Source: Clostridiaceae bacterium (lineage in GTDB: Bacteria; Bacillota; Clostridia; DSM-8532). Taken from it: a DNA stretch of 64,000 nt. Of the stretch, positions 56,185 to 64,000 are shown one piece after another. Numbering within the stretch: the stretch's first letter is position 1; each line of letters opens with the position of its first letter. The notes under the pieces are model-generated. The model saw only the letters and a program-made list of their open reading frames with translations. It was not told where the DNA came from and did not search any database. The stretch is taken from contig JAAYLX010000049.1 in NCBI GenBank assembly GCA_012521705.1, positions 62,001-126,000 of the forward strand. Direction: 5' to 3'. The position numbers and the translations under genes are program-made.

Positions 56185-56368
56185 TTATAGTCCCTCCACA
56201 TACCATGTTTTCGATATATGATAACTCAGGCTGATCTATTAAGTATAATCTTTGAGTAAACTCCCAAGCGCCTGTAACTTAACAAAATCAGACACATATA
56301 TTATACTTTTGCAAATTTTGCATAACAGAATTATATCATGATTTTTCCTTAATAGTCACTTTTCTGCG

Positions 56369-56848
56369 TTAAATATCCTCAGCAGTGACAATAACAGTAC
56401 AGTAAATACCGTTTCCCCTGCCGAACTCGGTTAATCCTTCCCCGGAAGTTGCAGTAATACCGACACAATTCCCGTCTATGCCAAGAAGCCCGGCAATACT
56501 ATCCCTCATTTTTTCGATGTGTGTGGCAAGCTTTGGTCTTAATGCCTCTATGGATACTGAGACATGGATTATTTTTTTCTCTCCAAGGGTTTCCAAAGCT
56601 TTTTTCACATAAACTCTGCTGTCGGTAATCCCCTCTTCAAGGCAAAGCCGGTCAGCAACTTTACCCAATATATTAACACAGCTTATGCCTGAAATCGCGT
56701 TAGTCAGGGCATGGAGCACCACATCCGCATCACTGTTTCCTTCAAGGGGAGGATATCCTTCTATAACCACCCCTCCAAGTACAAGTTTCTTGTTGCTTTC
56801 TTTTTCCGCAAATCTATGGCTGTCCTGGCCTATTGCTACTCTGTACAA
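56369..56848 (-). CDS. ispF: IspF-like 2-C-methyl-D-erythritol 2,4-cyclodiphosphate synthase, divergent
   Basis: 159 residues from a TTG start at 56846-56848, which has CAGGAG eight bases upstream and gives the normal family length. The three metal ligands are present: Asp9 and His11 in GQDSHRF, and His46 in SDADVVLHAL. TSGEGLTEFGRGNGI covers the cytidine-binding end. Usually conserved segments are altered: TDALLG reads TNAISG, and the GDIG-x-x-FP loop is replaced by CVNILGKVADRL. No ispD is adjacent. It is probably a working or specialised IspF, with lower confidence than usual. Confidence 0.78.
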   Translation of the reverse strand: MYRVAIGQDSHRFAEKESNKKLVLGGVVIEGYPPLEGNSDADVVLHALTNAISGISCVNILGKVADRLCLEEGITDSRVYVKKALETLGEKKIIHVSVSIEALRPKLATHIEKMRDSIAGLLGIDGNCVGITATSGEGLTEFGRGNGIYCTVIVTAEDI

Positions 56849-57011
56849 ACAATCAACTCCTGACTTCAGATATTGATATTTAATAGTATAAGTAAATTGT
56901 TCCCAAAAAGGTAGAGTAGTAAAATAAATAATGGCCTGGTCAACCTGCAAAAGGTCTTCCCGGCCAAAATTTCACACGGGTTTGATTATTAATTTAATGT
57001 TGATATTCCGA

Positions 57012-57650
57012 TTACTCGGATTCCTTTTCTTTAAGTTTATAGCCCAATACCATTAAACTGTCGGACAAATGTACATTTTCTACAACTACTTCATCGCCCA
57101 GTTTTAAGTCGGTAGGCGTAAAATTCCATATACCTTTTATTCCAAGTTCTTTAATTTTATTGGCAACGCCAACTACATGTTTGTTGGGGACGGTCAGAAT
57201 GGCAATATCCACGTGATGATTCTTCACAAAATCATCAAGATCATCCAGATGGAGGACTTTAATATTGTTGATTACAGTCCCGATTTTCTTTGGATCTACA
57301 TCGAATATCCCTATCATTTCAAAACCGCGGTTTTTGAAATTCTCATAGTTTGCAATGGCGTTTCCCATATTACCGGCACCGACTATGATACATTTAAATC
57401 CCTTGTCGGTACCAAGTATTTTGCCTACTTCCTCATAAAGCAATTCCACATTATAGCCGTAGCCTTGCTGTCCGAAGCCGCCAAAGCAATTGAGATCCTG
57501 CCTGATTTGGGATGCAGTGATATCCATGCGTTGGCTCAGTTCTTTTGAAGAAATCCGCTTAATGTCCAACTTGATGAGATCCGAAAGATAGCGGAAATAC
57601 CTGGGTAGTCTCCTGATAACTGCTATTGATATTTTCTTTTCTCCACTCAT
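57012..57650 (-). CDS. rex: Redox-sensing transcriptional repressor Rex
   Basis: 212 residues. The N-terminal winged helix (about 1-80) contains SSKELSQRMDITASQIRQDL and GGFGQQGYGY. The Rossmann domain has the NADH site VGAGNMGNAIANY and a swapped C-terminal helix. Rex represses fermentative and NADH-using genes and lets go when the NADH/NAD ratio rises, central in an anaerobe. It is a single gene between ispF and hisA. Confidence 0.97.
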   Translation of the reverse strand: MSGEKKISIAVIRRLPRYFRYLSDLIKLDIKRISSKELSQRMDITASQIRQDLNCFGGFGQQGYGYNVELLYEEVGKILGTDKGFKCIIVGAGNMGNAIANYENFKNRGFEMIGIFDVDPKKIGTVINNIKVLHLDDLDDFVKNHHVDIAILTVPNKHVVGVANKIKELGIKGIWNFTPTDLKLGDEVVVENVHLSDSLMVLGYKLKEKESE

Positions 57651-57790
57651 CTGTTTAACTGCCCCTTATCCTAATTTCCAAGTAGCAAAGCCTAATAAAA
57701 TATTAACATTTCGTTATTTTTCTGTCAAACGGTATAGATATTTTTACCACATGGGTTATTCACGCAAACAGCTATTCAGGGTCAACGTAT

Positions 57791-58504
57791 TCACTTATTG
57801 ATCCTCTCAAGAGCTTCCTTAAGATCAATGGCTCCGGTATAAATAGCCTTTCCGATAATGGTTCCGGCAGCACCCGCCTTCTTAAGCTCAAGTAAATCAT
57901 TTATACTTGAAACCCCTCCCGAAGCAATCACTTCCATATTGGTTTTGGCAACCATCTGCCTTATTGCTTCAGTATTTGGTCCTGACAGCATTCCGTCAGT
58001 AGCTATATCTGTATATATTATGGTCCTGACGCCGAAAGATTCCATTCTGGCTGCCAATTCCAAAGCGCTGATACTGCTTATCTCCTCCCAGCCTTCCACG
58101 GCAACCATGCCATCCTTTGCGTCTATTCCCACGGCTATGCGCGGGCCATAAATACTTACAGCTTCTTTTACAACATCAGGATTTTTGACTGCAGCAGTTC
58201 CAATAATAACTCTTTCCACCCTGGACTGCAAAATACACTTTATATCGTCCAGGGTCCGGATTCCCCCGCCTGTCTGGACAGGGATATCCAATTGGTTTGC
58301 TATATTTATAATGAGCTTTCTGTTGTCCGAGCCGCCCCTTGCAGCATCCAAATCAACAATATGGATGTAATCTGCGCCATATTCCTGAAATTTCAATGCC
58401 ACATCAATCGGATTATCCGAATATACTGTTACATCATTGTACCGTCCCTGGGACAACCTTACGCATTTGCCCCCAAGGATATCTATCGCCGGATATAAGA
58501 CCAT
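57791..58504 (-). CDS. hisA: ProFAR isomerase
   Basis: 237 residues, a (beta/alpha)8 half-barrel duplication. It opens with YPAIDILGGKCVRLSQG and has catalytic Asp residues in this N-terminal motif and in TDIATDGMLSGPN, plus phosphate loops GGGIRTLDD and ASGGVSSI. It isomerises ProFAR in histidine synthesis. The start is the ATG at 58502-58504, where conservation begins; an upstream GTG would add five residues. It lies after purC and is not followed by hisF or hisH. Confidence 0.95.
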   Translation of the reverse strand: MVLYPAIDILGGKCVRLSQGRYNDVTVYSDNPIDVALKFQEYGADYIHIVDLDAARGGSDNRKLIINIANQLDIPVQTGGGIRTLDDIKCILQSRVERVIIGTAAVKNPDVVKEAVSIYGPRIAVGIDAKDGMVAVEGWEEISSISALELAARMESFGVRTIIYTDIATDGMLSGPNTEAIRQMVAKTNMEVIASGGVSSINDLLELKKAGAAGTIIGKAIYTGAIDLKEALERINK

Positions 58505-58563
58505 ATTAATATTATCCACCTTACTTCATCCAATTAATCCATAAGTAACGGGAAATGACTTCC

Positions 58564-58590
58564 GCCAGTAAATGGCGGGACTTTATTATA
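58564..58590 (-). other. Intercistronic hairpin between purC and hisA
   Basis: CCGCCA and TGGCGG form a 6-bp GC-rich stem around a 5-nt loop (58573-58589). There is no clear T-tract on either side, so it is more likely an mRNA-processing or stability element than a terminator. Confidence 0.4.
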
Positions 58591-58624
58591 AACAAAATTA
58601 ATGGAGAACAGACCGTGGGAAAAG

Positions 58625-59515
58625 TTATGGGTTAAACTTTTTTCCTGTCAGGCGCTCATAAGCTTCAATATACTTTGCCTCGGTTTTCCTTATTACTTCT
58701 TCGGGAAGTTTTGGAGCAGGCGGTTCCTTATTCCAGTCAAGGGTTTCAAGGTACTCCCTTAAATACTGTTTATCAAAACTCTTCTGCGCCCGTCCGGGTT
58801 CGTAGTCGGCAAGCTCCCAGAAACGCGAAGAGTCGGGAGTCAGCATTTCATCGGCAATGACAAGTTTACCGTCCAACAGCCCAAACTCAAATTTGGTGTC
58901 TGCTATGATAATACCTTTGCTGAGCGCATATTCACTGGCTTTATTGTAAATGGCGATGGATTTCTCTTTGAGCTCGGAGGCAAGCTCTTCTCCGATGGTT
59001 TCCTTTACATACTCAAAGCTGACATTCATATCATGTCCTTCTTTTGCCTTGGTTGAAGGGGTAAAGATCGGCTGTGGCAATTTATCAGCCTGTTTCAGCC
59101 CCTGGGGAAGCTTGATCCCGCTGATAGTTCCGGTCTCTTTGTAATCCTTAAGCCCCGAGCCTTCCAGATATCCGCGCACGATGCACTCGGCCTCTATCAT
59201 TTTGGCTTTTCTGACCAGCATTGATCTTCCCTGCAGTTCCTCTTTGAATTTTGAAAGGCCAAGGGGATATTCTGAAACATCGGTAGTTACCACATGGTTT
59301 CCAATTATATCTTTGCAGAAATCAAACCAGAATTCGGAGATGCCGTTTAATACTTTACCTTTATTGGGAATAAGGTCATCAAAGACTACGTCGAAAGCTG
59401 ATATCCTGTCTGTAACCACCATCAGCAACATGTCTTCTCCGACCTCATAAACATCTCTGACTTTTCCTTTTACAAAAACCGGCAAATTAATGAAATCAGT
59501 ATTTCTCAACAACAT
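58625..59515 (-). CDS. purC: SAICAR synthetase
   Basis: 296 residues, the longer form of the enzyme that joins CAIR and aspartate. The N-terminus is FVKGKVRDVYEVGEDMLLMVVTDR and the signature motifs are VRGYLEGSG, LPQPIFTPSTKA, IADTKFEFGLLDG and DEMLTPDSSRFW. It sits inside the histidine cluster between hisB and hisA. SAICAR leads to AICAR, which the histidine pathway also releases. The 62-bp gap after hisB and the 120-bp gap before hisA fit one transcript, though a separate promoter is possible. Confidence 0.96.
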   Translation of the reverse strand: MLLRNTDFINLPVFVKGKVRDVYEVGEDMLLMVVTDRISAFDVVFDDLIPNKGKVLNGISEFWFDFCKDIIGNHVVTTDVSEYPLGLSKFKEELQGRSMLVRKAKMIEAECIVRGYLEGSGLKDYKETGTISGIKLPQGLKQADKLPQPIFTPSTKAKEGHDMNVSFEYVKETIGEELASELKEKSIAIYNKASEYALSKGIIIADTKFEFGLLDGKLVIADEMLTPDSSRFWELADYEPGRAQKSFDKQYLREYLETLDWNKEPPAPKLPEEVIRKTEAKYIEAYERLTGKKFNP

Positions 59516-59577
59516 AAGTCTTCCTCCGTTTATCAGTTTTCAGACAAACTATTTATATTAATCCTGAAATTTACGTC

Positions 59578-60165
59578 TTATAATAAACCCTTGGTGGACA
59601 TGACTCCCTGAATTGAGGGGTCAATGGTGACAGCTTCTTTAAGGCTTCTTGCGAAAGCCTTGAAAACTGCTTCAATAATATGGTGATTGTTCTTCCCATA
59701 CATAAGTTTAATATGCAGAGTCATACCCGAATTTACCGCCAGTGCCATGAAGAACTCTTCAAAGAGTTCGGTATCCATTTCCCCTACCTTTGGCGAGGAG
59801 AAAGGCACATCAAATATTAGGTACGGCCTTTTGGAAAGGTCAAGGGAGACCAGAGCCAGCGATTCATCCATGGGAATTATACTGCTTCCGTACCTCAAGA
59901 TGGATTCCCTGCTTCCCAATGCGTCAGAAATAGCCTTGCCCAGAACAATACCCGTATCTTCAACTGTATGATGGGCATCCACATTCAGGTCGCCCTTACA
60001 GGTCAATTCAAGGTCAAATCTCCCGTGGGCGGCAAACAGCGTCAGCATGTGGTCCAGAAAACCTATGCCGGTATCAATGACGCTTTTTCCGGTTCCGTCA
60101 AGGTTAAGCTTAAGACTTATATCAGTTTCTTTGGTTTTCCTGTTCAATTCGACAACTCTCATCAT
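59578..60165 (-). CDS. hisB: Imidazoleglycerol-phosphate dehydratase
   Basis: 195 residues, the single-function bacterial form. The two metal-binding motifs DHMLTLFAAHGRFDL and VDAHHTVEDTGI, and the later KLMYGKNNHHIIEAVFKA, supply the His and Glu ligands. It removes water in step six or seven of histidine synthesis. It follows hisC on the same strand. Confidence 0.97.
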   Translation of the reverse strand: MMRVVELNRKTKETDISLKLNLDGTGKSVIDTGIGFLDHMLTLFAAHGRFDLELTCKGDLNVDAHHTVEDTGIVLGKAISDALGSRESILRYGSSIIPMDESLALVSLDLSKRPYLIFDVPFSSPKVGEMDTELFEEFFMALAVNSGMTLHIKLMYGKNNHHIIEAVFKAFARSLKEAVTIDPSIQGVMSTKGLL

Positions 60166-60220
60166 ATTAAACCTCTGGCTTCATTTTAAAATATTAAATC
60201 CAGGATGGAGTTCCATGGAT

Positions 60221-61282
60221 TTATTCTGCCATAATTATCCTTATGCATTCAACAACTTTTCGCATATTTTCGTCCGTACCTACAGTTATTCTGAGGAAAT
60301 CCGAAATTCTGTCAGCCCCGAAATTCCTTACAAGGATTCCATGCTGCCGAAGTTTTGCCAGAGCTTCAGGTCCTGAAATCCCCGGTATTCTGACAAACAG
60401 GAAATTTGCCCTGGAATCTGTCACATAAAGGCCCAAAGCCTTTAACTCTTCCTTTACCCACTCCCTGGTGTTAATTATCCTGTTTCTTGTCTCCATGAAA
60501 TAGTTATTGTCCCTCAAAGCAGCCTCACCGGCAATCTGGGCCATTGTGTCAAGGGGATATGAATTAAAGGAATCCTTGACTCTTTTAAGTCCCTCTATCA
60601 GAGAAGCGTTTCCTATGGCAAAACCTATCCTGAGTCCTGCCAGGGATCTTGATTTGGAAAGGGTCTGAACCACCAGCAGGTTATCATACTTTGAAATCAA
60701 AGGCACGCAGGATTCCCCGCCAAAGTCAATATAGGCTTCATCCACTACAATTAATGTATCAGGCCTTTCCTTCAACAACTTTTCAATGCGTTCTTTATCA
60801 ATATACAGCCCTGTAGGGGCATTGGGGTTTGCAAAGACAATAGCCGTAGCGTTTTCAGGGTAGCTGTCCAAATCAATTGTAAAGTCTTCTTTTACCGGGA
60901 CTTTAACGTACGGTATCTGAAAAAGGTTGCAGTACACCGGATAGAAACTGTAAGTTATATCAGGAAAAGCCACATAGGACTTTTCATCAAAAAAAGTTTT
61001 GAACAACAGTGCAAGAACTTCGTCCGAGCCGTTTCCCGCAAAGACTTCCTGCCCGGATATATTGTAATTGTCTGCGACAGCTTTTTTTAAAATTTCTCCG
61101 TCCGAATTCGGATACAGGCGAAGTAAATCGGTATTCAGGTTTTTTATTCTTTCGATTGCCAAGGGTGAAGGAGGATAAGGATTCTCGTTGGTATTGAGTT
61201 TTATAAGATTATTCTCCTTTGGCTGTTCCCCGGGCACATAAGGTACAAGATTACGGGTGTTTGAATTCCAGAACCTGCTCAT
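60221..61282 (-). CDS. hisC: Histidinol-phosphate aminotransferase
   Basis: 353 residues, fold type I PLP enzyme. NTNENPYPPSP is near the N-terminus, with NPNAPTGLY and VDEAYIDFGG further on and the PLP lysine in TLSKSRSLAGLRIGFA. Its ATG overlaps the hisD stop by one base, so the two are translationally coupled. Confidence 0.96.
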   Translation of the reverse strand: MSRFWNSNTRNLVPYVPGEQPKENNLIKLNTNENPYPPSPLAIERIKNLNTDLLRLYPNSDGEILKKAVADNYNISGQEVFAGNGSDEVLALLFKTFFDEKSYVAFPDITYSFYPVYCNLFQIPYVKVPVKEDFTIDLDSYPENATAIVFANPNAPTGLYIDKERIEKLLKERPDTLIVVDEAYIDFGGESCVPLISKYDNLLVVQTLSKSRSLAGLRIGFAIGNASLIEGLKRVKDSFNSYPLDTMAQIAGEAALRDNNYFMETRNRIINTREWVKEELKALGLYVTDSRANFLFVRIPGISGPEALAKLRQHGILVRNFGADRISDFLRITVGTDENMRKVVECIRIIMAE

Positions 61283-62580
61283 TAATTTCCACCGTCCTCC
61301 CGTATTCTTATGCTGTTGGCGTGAGCTGTGAGCCCTTCCGCATCTGCAAATGCTGCGACATCAGATGAGACTTTTTCAAAAGCTTTCTTGCTGTATGATA
61401 TAATGCTCTGCCTTTTGACAAAATCATATACTCCAAGAGGGGATGAAAATCTGGCAGTTCCGGAAGTAGGCAGAGTGTGGTTCGGCCCGGCATAATAGTC
61501 TCCCAAAGGTTCAGGAGAGAAGTTGCCGAGGAAAATGGCTCCTGCGTTATTTATTGATGGCAATAATGAGAAAGGATCCTCCACACACAGCTCAAGATGC
61601 TCAGGAGCAATTGTATTTGCTATTTCAACAGCCTGGTCAATCGAGCCGGTTATGACTATTGCTCCGTAATTGTTAACCGATTTTGAGGCTATATCTTTTC
61701 TTGGCAGTTTTTCAAGCTGGATTTGAAGTTCTTTATTCACTTCATCAGCAATTTTCTTTGATGTGGTTACCAGTATGGCAGACGCGAAAGCGTCATGCTC
61801 GGCCTGGGAAAGAAGGTCTGCAGCAACATACCTGGGATTGGCCGTCTCGTCTGCAATAACAAGCACTTCGCTGGGCCCTGCTATCATATCAATACCGCAG
61901 ATACCAAAGACCAGTTTTTTGGCAGTTGCAACATAGATATTGCCAGGCCCGACTATCTTGTCAACTTTGGGGATTGATTCGGTTCCATAGGCCATAGCTC
62001 CAATTGCCTGGGCTCCGCCTGTCTTGAATACTCTGTCGGCGCCTGCAATTTTTGCACATGCAAGAATAAGGGGATTTATTCTGCCACTCTTGTCCGGGGG
62101 AGAGCAAAGAACAATCTCCCTGACACCTGCAACTTTAGCAGGAATGACATTCATAAGTACAGTTGACGGCAGCGGGGCGCTTCCGGCAGGAACATAGACA
62201 CCTGCCCTGTCAAGAGGAGTAATCTTTTGACCAAGGACAACACCATCCTGATTTGTTGTAAACCATGAGTTTTCCTTCTGTCTTTCATGGAACGCCCGTA
62301 TATTTTCAGCTGCTCTTTTTATTACATTCAAAAGTTCTTTGTCAGCCGACTCAAGAGCTTCTTCAATTTCGGATGCTGATACCTCAAGTTCCTGGGGAGA
62401 AATTAAGACGCCGTCAAATTTTTGGGTATATTCGCTGACAGCAGCATCACCCCGTTCTTTAACTCCACGCAAAATCTCCCTTACGCTTTCTTCAATGTCA
62501 GCCCTGTTCTCAATACTCCTGCTTTTTAACTGTTCATAAAGGATATTCAATTCATCCCTGCCATATTCAAAAACCTTCAT
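61282..62580 (-). CDS. hisD: Histidinol dehydrogenase
   Basis: 432 residues. It oxidises histidinol twice with NAD to give histidine. [59 protein letters not shown] and the zinc-binding [15 protein letters not shown] and [10 protein letters not shown] segments are all intact. The start is the ATG at 62578-62580 (MKVFEYG) with AGAAGGA upstream. Confidence 0.97.
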   Translation of the reverse strand: MKVFEYGRDELNILYEQLKSRSIENRADIEESVREILRGVKERGDAAVSEYTQKFDGVLISPQELEVSASEIEEALESADKELLNVIKRAAENIRAFHERQKENSWFTTNQDGVVLGQKITPLDRAGVYVPAGSAPLPSTVLMNVIPAKVAGVREIVLCSPPDKSGRINPLILACAKIAGADRVFKTGGAQAIGAMAYGTESIPKVDKIVGPGNIYVATAKKLVFGICGIDMIAGPSEVLVIADETANPRYVAADLLSQAEHDAFASAILVTTSKKIADEVNKELQIQLEKLPRKDIASKSVNNYGAIVITGSIDQAVEIANTIAPEHLELCVEDPFSLLPSINNAGAIFLGNFSPEPLGDYYAGPNHTLPTSGTARFSSPLGVYDFVKRQSIISYSKKAFEKVSSDVAAFADAEGLTAHANSIRIREDGGN

Positions 62581-62729
62581 AACGTATCCTTCTCTGCTTT
62601 TTTGGTTCATCGGCAAATAGCAATGTTTGTATTGTATATTGATTAAATGAATATATTGTAATATTAAAATAAAATACTATAAATTACATCTTTGCAGAAA
62701 TATATTCTTTCGTTTTTCTTTCCGGTTAC

Positions 62730-63362
62730 CTAAAGCTGTTTTCTTATATCCTGAATCAGTTTTCCAATACGTTCTTTTTCCATTTTCATGCTGACCCGGT
62801 TTACAACCATTCTGGCGCTTATATCGGCTATTTCATCCAGGACCACAAGCCCGTTTTCCTTAAGTGTTCTACCTGTCTCAACCAGGTCCACAATGACGTC
62901 TGAAAGGCCAACCAGCGGAGCAAGCTCCACCGAGCCGCTGAGTTTTATGATTTCCACTGACTCCTTTCTTTTACGTCTGAAATACATGCGGGCAATCTCA
63001 GGGTACTTGGTGGCCACCCTTGTAATGGTTATTGAGTCCATGCGGCCCTCAAGTTCCTTTGGGCCTGCAACACACATTTTGCATTTTGCAAAGCCCAGGT
63101 TCAATACTTCGTACAGGTCACGCCCTTCTTCCAAAAGGGTATCCTTGCCGACAATGCCTATATCAGCAGCGCCGTACTCAACATAAACCGGAACATCGGC
63201 AGGTTTGGCAAGGAAAAAACGTATCTTGTTTTTTTCATCAGTTAAAATGAGTTTTCTTGAATTGCTTTTTAGCTCGGTACAATCAATACCGGCTCCTTCC
63301 AGAAGGCTTATTGAAAGCTCAGTAAGACGGCCTTTCGCCAGGGCAATTGTGATATATCTCAT
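62730..63362 (-). CDS. hisG: ATP phosphoribosyltransferase, short form
   Basis: 210 residues, the short form that lacks the C-terminal regulatory domain and needs HisZ. The N-terminus is [37 protein letters not shown] and [28 protein letters not shown] are typical. It catalyses the first step of histidine synthesis. The hisZ stop and hisG start share ATGA (4-nt overlap). Confidence 0.97.
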   Translation of the reverse strand: MRYITIALAKGRLTELSISLLEGAGIDCTELKSNSRKLILTDEKNKIRFFLAKPADVPVYVEYGAADIGIVGKDTLLEEGRDLYEVLNLGFAKCKMCVAGPKELEGRMDSITITRVATKYPEIARMYFRRKRKESVEIIKLSGSVELAPLVGLSDVIVDLVETGRTLKENGLVVLDEIADISARMVVNRVSMKMEKERIGKLIQDIRKQL

Positions 63363-64000
63363 AAAGGATACTCCTTTCTTGAGCCATCCCGGTTAACATA
63401 GATGATACGGCTTAATCCTTTCCTGACAGCGTATTCCTTTGTCTTTTCAATATCTTCCATAAGGATATCCAGCTCTGTCGGTATTCCCTGGTTGATAAGT
63501 TCCCTGCATAATTCACTTGCGGACTTCCTTGCCCCTTCCTCGTAGCAGACGAGGCATCCTTCCTTCTGGAATGGCTTAAGCTTTTTCTGCCTTTCAAGGG
63601 CCATCAGGGCCATGTTAATACCCAGGGAAAAGCCCGTAGCTTCACAGTCCCGGCCAAACTTGGAAATGAGTTTGTCATACCGTCCGCCGCTTAATACAGG
63701 AAATCCGATTCCATAAGTATAGCCTCTGAAAACTATCCCGGTGTAGTAATTCATGCTCTGTACCATTCCCAGGTCAATTGAGACATGCTCAGCCTGCCCC
63801 CTGTCCTCCAGGATCCTGAGTATAGCTTTTATGTTGTCAAGAGCCATGGAGGCCCTCTGGCCTATATGGTCATAATTTATCTTCTGCAGAATATCGGTCG
63901 GGCCAAAAAGCTTAGGAAGGTCGAGAATGATTGTTTTCAGCTCATCTTTTACCTTATGCCGGTCCATGACCTGTTCAACACCGACAAAGTCCTTCAGGTC
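63359..64000 (-). CDS. hisZ: ATP phosphoribosyltransferase regulatory subunit (3' part)
   Basis: The last 213 codons of HisZ, open to the window edge. HisZ is a histidyl-tRNA synthetase paralogue without aminoacylation activity that makes HisG active and feedback-sensitive. The class II motif 3 region ([25 protein letters not shown]) and [19 protein letters not shown] are visible. The C-terminal anticodon-like domain ends about residue 210 of this part. A synthetase HisS would be longer and would keep a substrate loop; the 4-nt overlap with short-form hisG supports HisZ. Confidence 0.93.
   Translation of the reverse strand, partial: DLKDFVGVEQVMDRHKVKDELKTIILDLPKLFGPTDILQKINYDHIGQRASMALDNIKAILRILEDRGQAEHVSIDLGMVQSMNYYTGIVFRGYTYGIGFPVLSGGRYDKLISKFGRDCEATGFSLGINMALMALERQKKLKPFQKEGCLVCYEEGARKSASELCRELINQGIPTELDILMEDIEKTKEYAVRKGLSRIIYVNRDGSRKEYPL

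Noticed and set aside
56185-56368. T-box leader upstream of metG
   Set aside because: No T-box sequence or terminator/antiterminator pair could be recognised.
63359-64000. Histidyl-tRNA synthetase (hisS)
   Set aside because: The overlap with short-form hisG and the cluster context fit the regulatory paralogue hisZ; the N-terminus is outside the window, so this rests on context.

Overview
The window looks like chromosome of a low-GC, Gram-positive, spore-forming anaerobic clostridium. The evidence is spoVT, the spmA-spmB pair, the redox repressor Rex, an AzgA/PbuG purine permease behind a guanine riboswitch, a large single-chain PurL, and an L27 with the Firmicutes N-terminal extension next to its protease Prp. 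The overall feel is close to the Clostridium (Acetivibrio) thermocellum group, but that is recognition by eye and no database was searched. No phage, transposase, CRISPR array, rRNA or tRNA was seen.

Layout. Positions 1-4.7 kb hold aroQ, an M24 peptidase, efp and the start of spoVT, then a MenA-like prenyltransferase and an endonuclease IV-like TIM barrel that converge on one shared terminator. Positions 5-8.1 kb encode a MacAB-like efflux system. Positions 8.2-10.9 kb are the rplU-prp-rpmA-obgE-yhbY unit with an L21-type leader. Positions 11.3-17.9 kb hold four envelope proteins in a row with similar proline/threonine/glutamate linkers: a class A beta-lactamase-fold protein, two tandem PQQ-propeller paralogues and an M14 carboxypeptidase lipoprotein. 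Positions 17.9-23.1 kb hold purL and a two-lobed P-loop protein. Positions 23.2-26.9 kb hold HtrA and a two-component system. Positions 27-32.9 kb hold the riboswitch-controlled permease, a NitT/TauT-type ABC importer and spmA-spmB. Positions 33-37 kb hold an AbrB-like regulator with two CxxC pairs, a serine palmitoyltransferase-like enzyme divergent from an SDR reductase, and a DacF-type D,D-carboxypeptidase. Positions 37.6-40.1 kb are pdp-deoB. Positions 40.8-47.4 kb hold a phosphoesterase, a cysteine desulfurase-like protein, a family 4 uracil-DNA glycosylase and two sugar phosphorylases (GT35 and GH65). Positions 47.8-58.5 kb hold purA, an unknown two-domain protein, metG-tatD-X-yabE-rsmA, ispF, rex and hisA. 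Positions 58.6-64 kb hold purC and hisB-C-D-G-Z.

The most unusual signal is a family of short non-coding repeats with terminal inverted repeats. Two copies of about 206 bp, roughly nine-tenths identical, lie in inverted orientation exactly around pdp-deoB (37188-37394 and 40361-40566). A shorter, diverged copy lies at 16312-16470, and degenerate fragments lie beside them. They look like MITE-type or structured intergenic elements. The second notable signal is the serine palmitoyltransferase-like enzyme next to a classical SDR, a possible two-step module for a sphingoid- or capnoid-type base.

Purine metabolism recurs across the window: purL, purA, purC, the guanine permease, and a his cluster that contains purC but no hisH or hisF.
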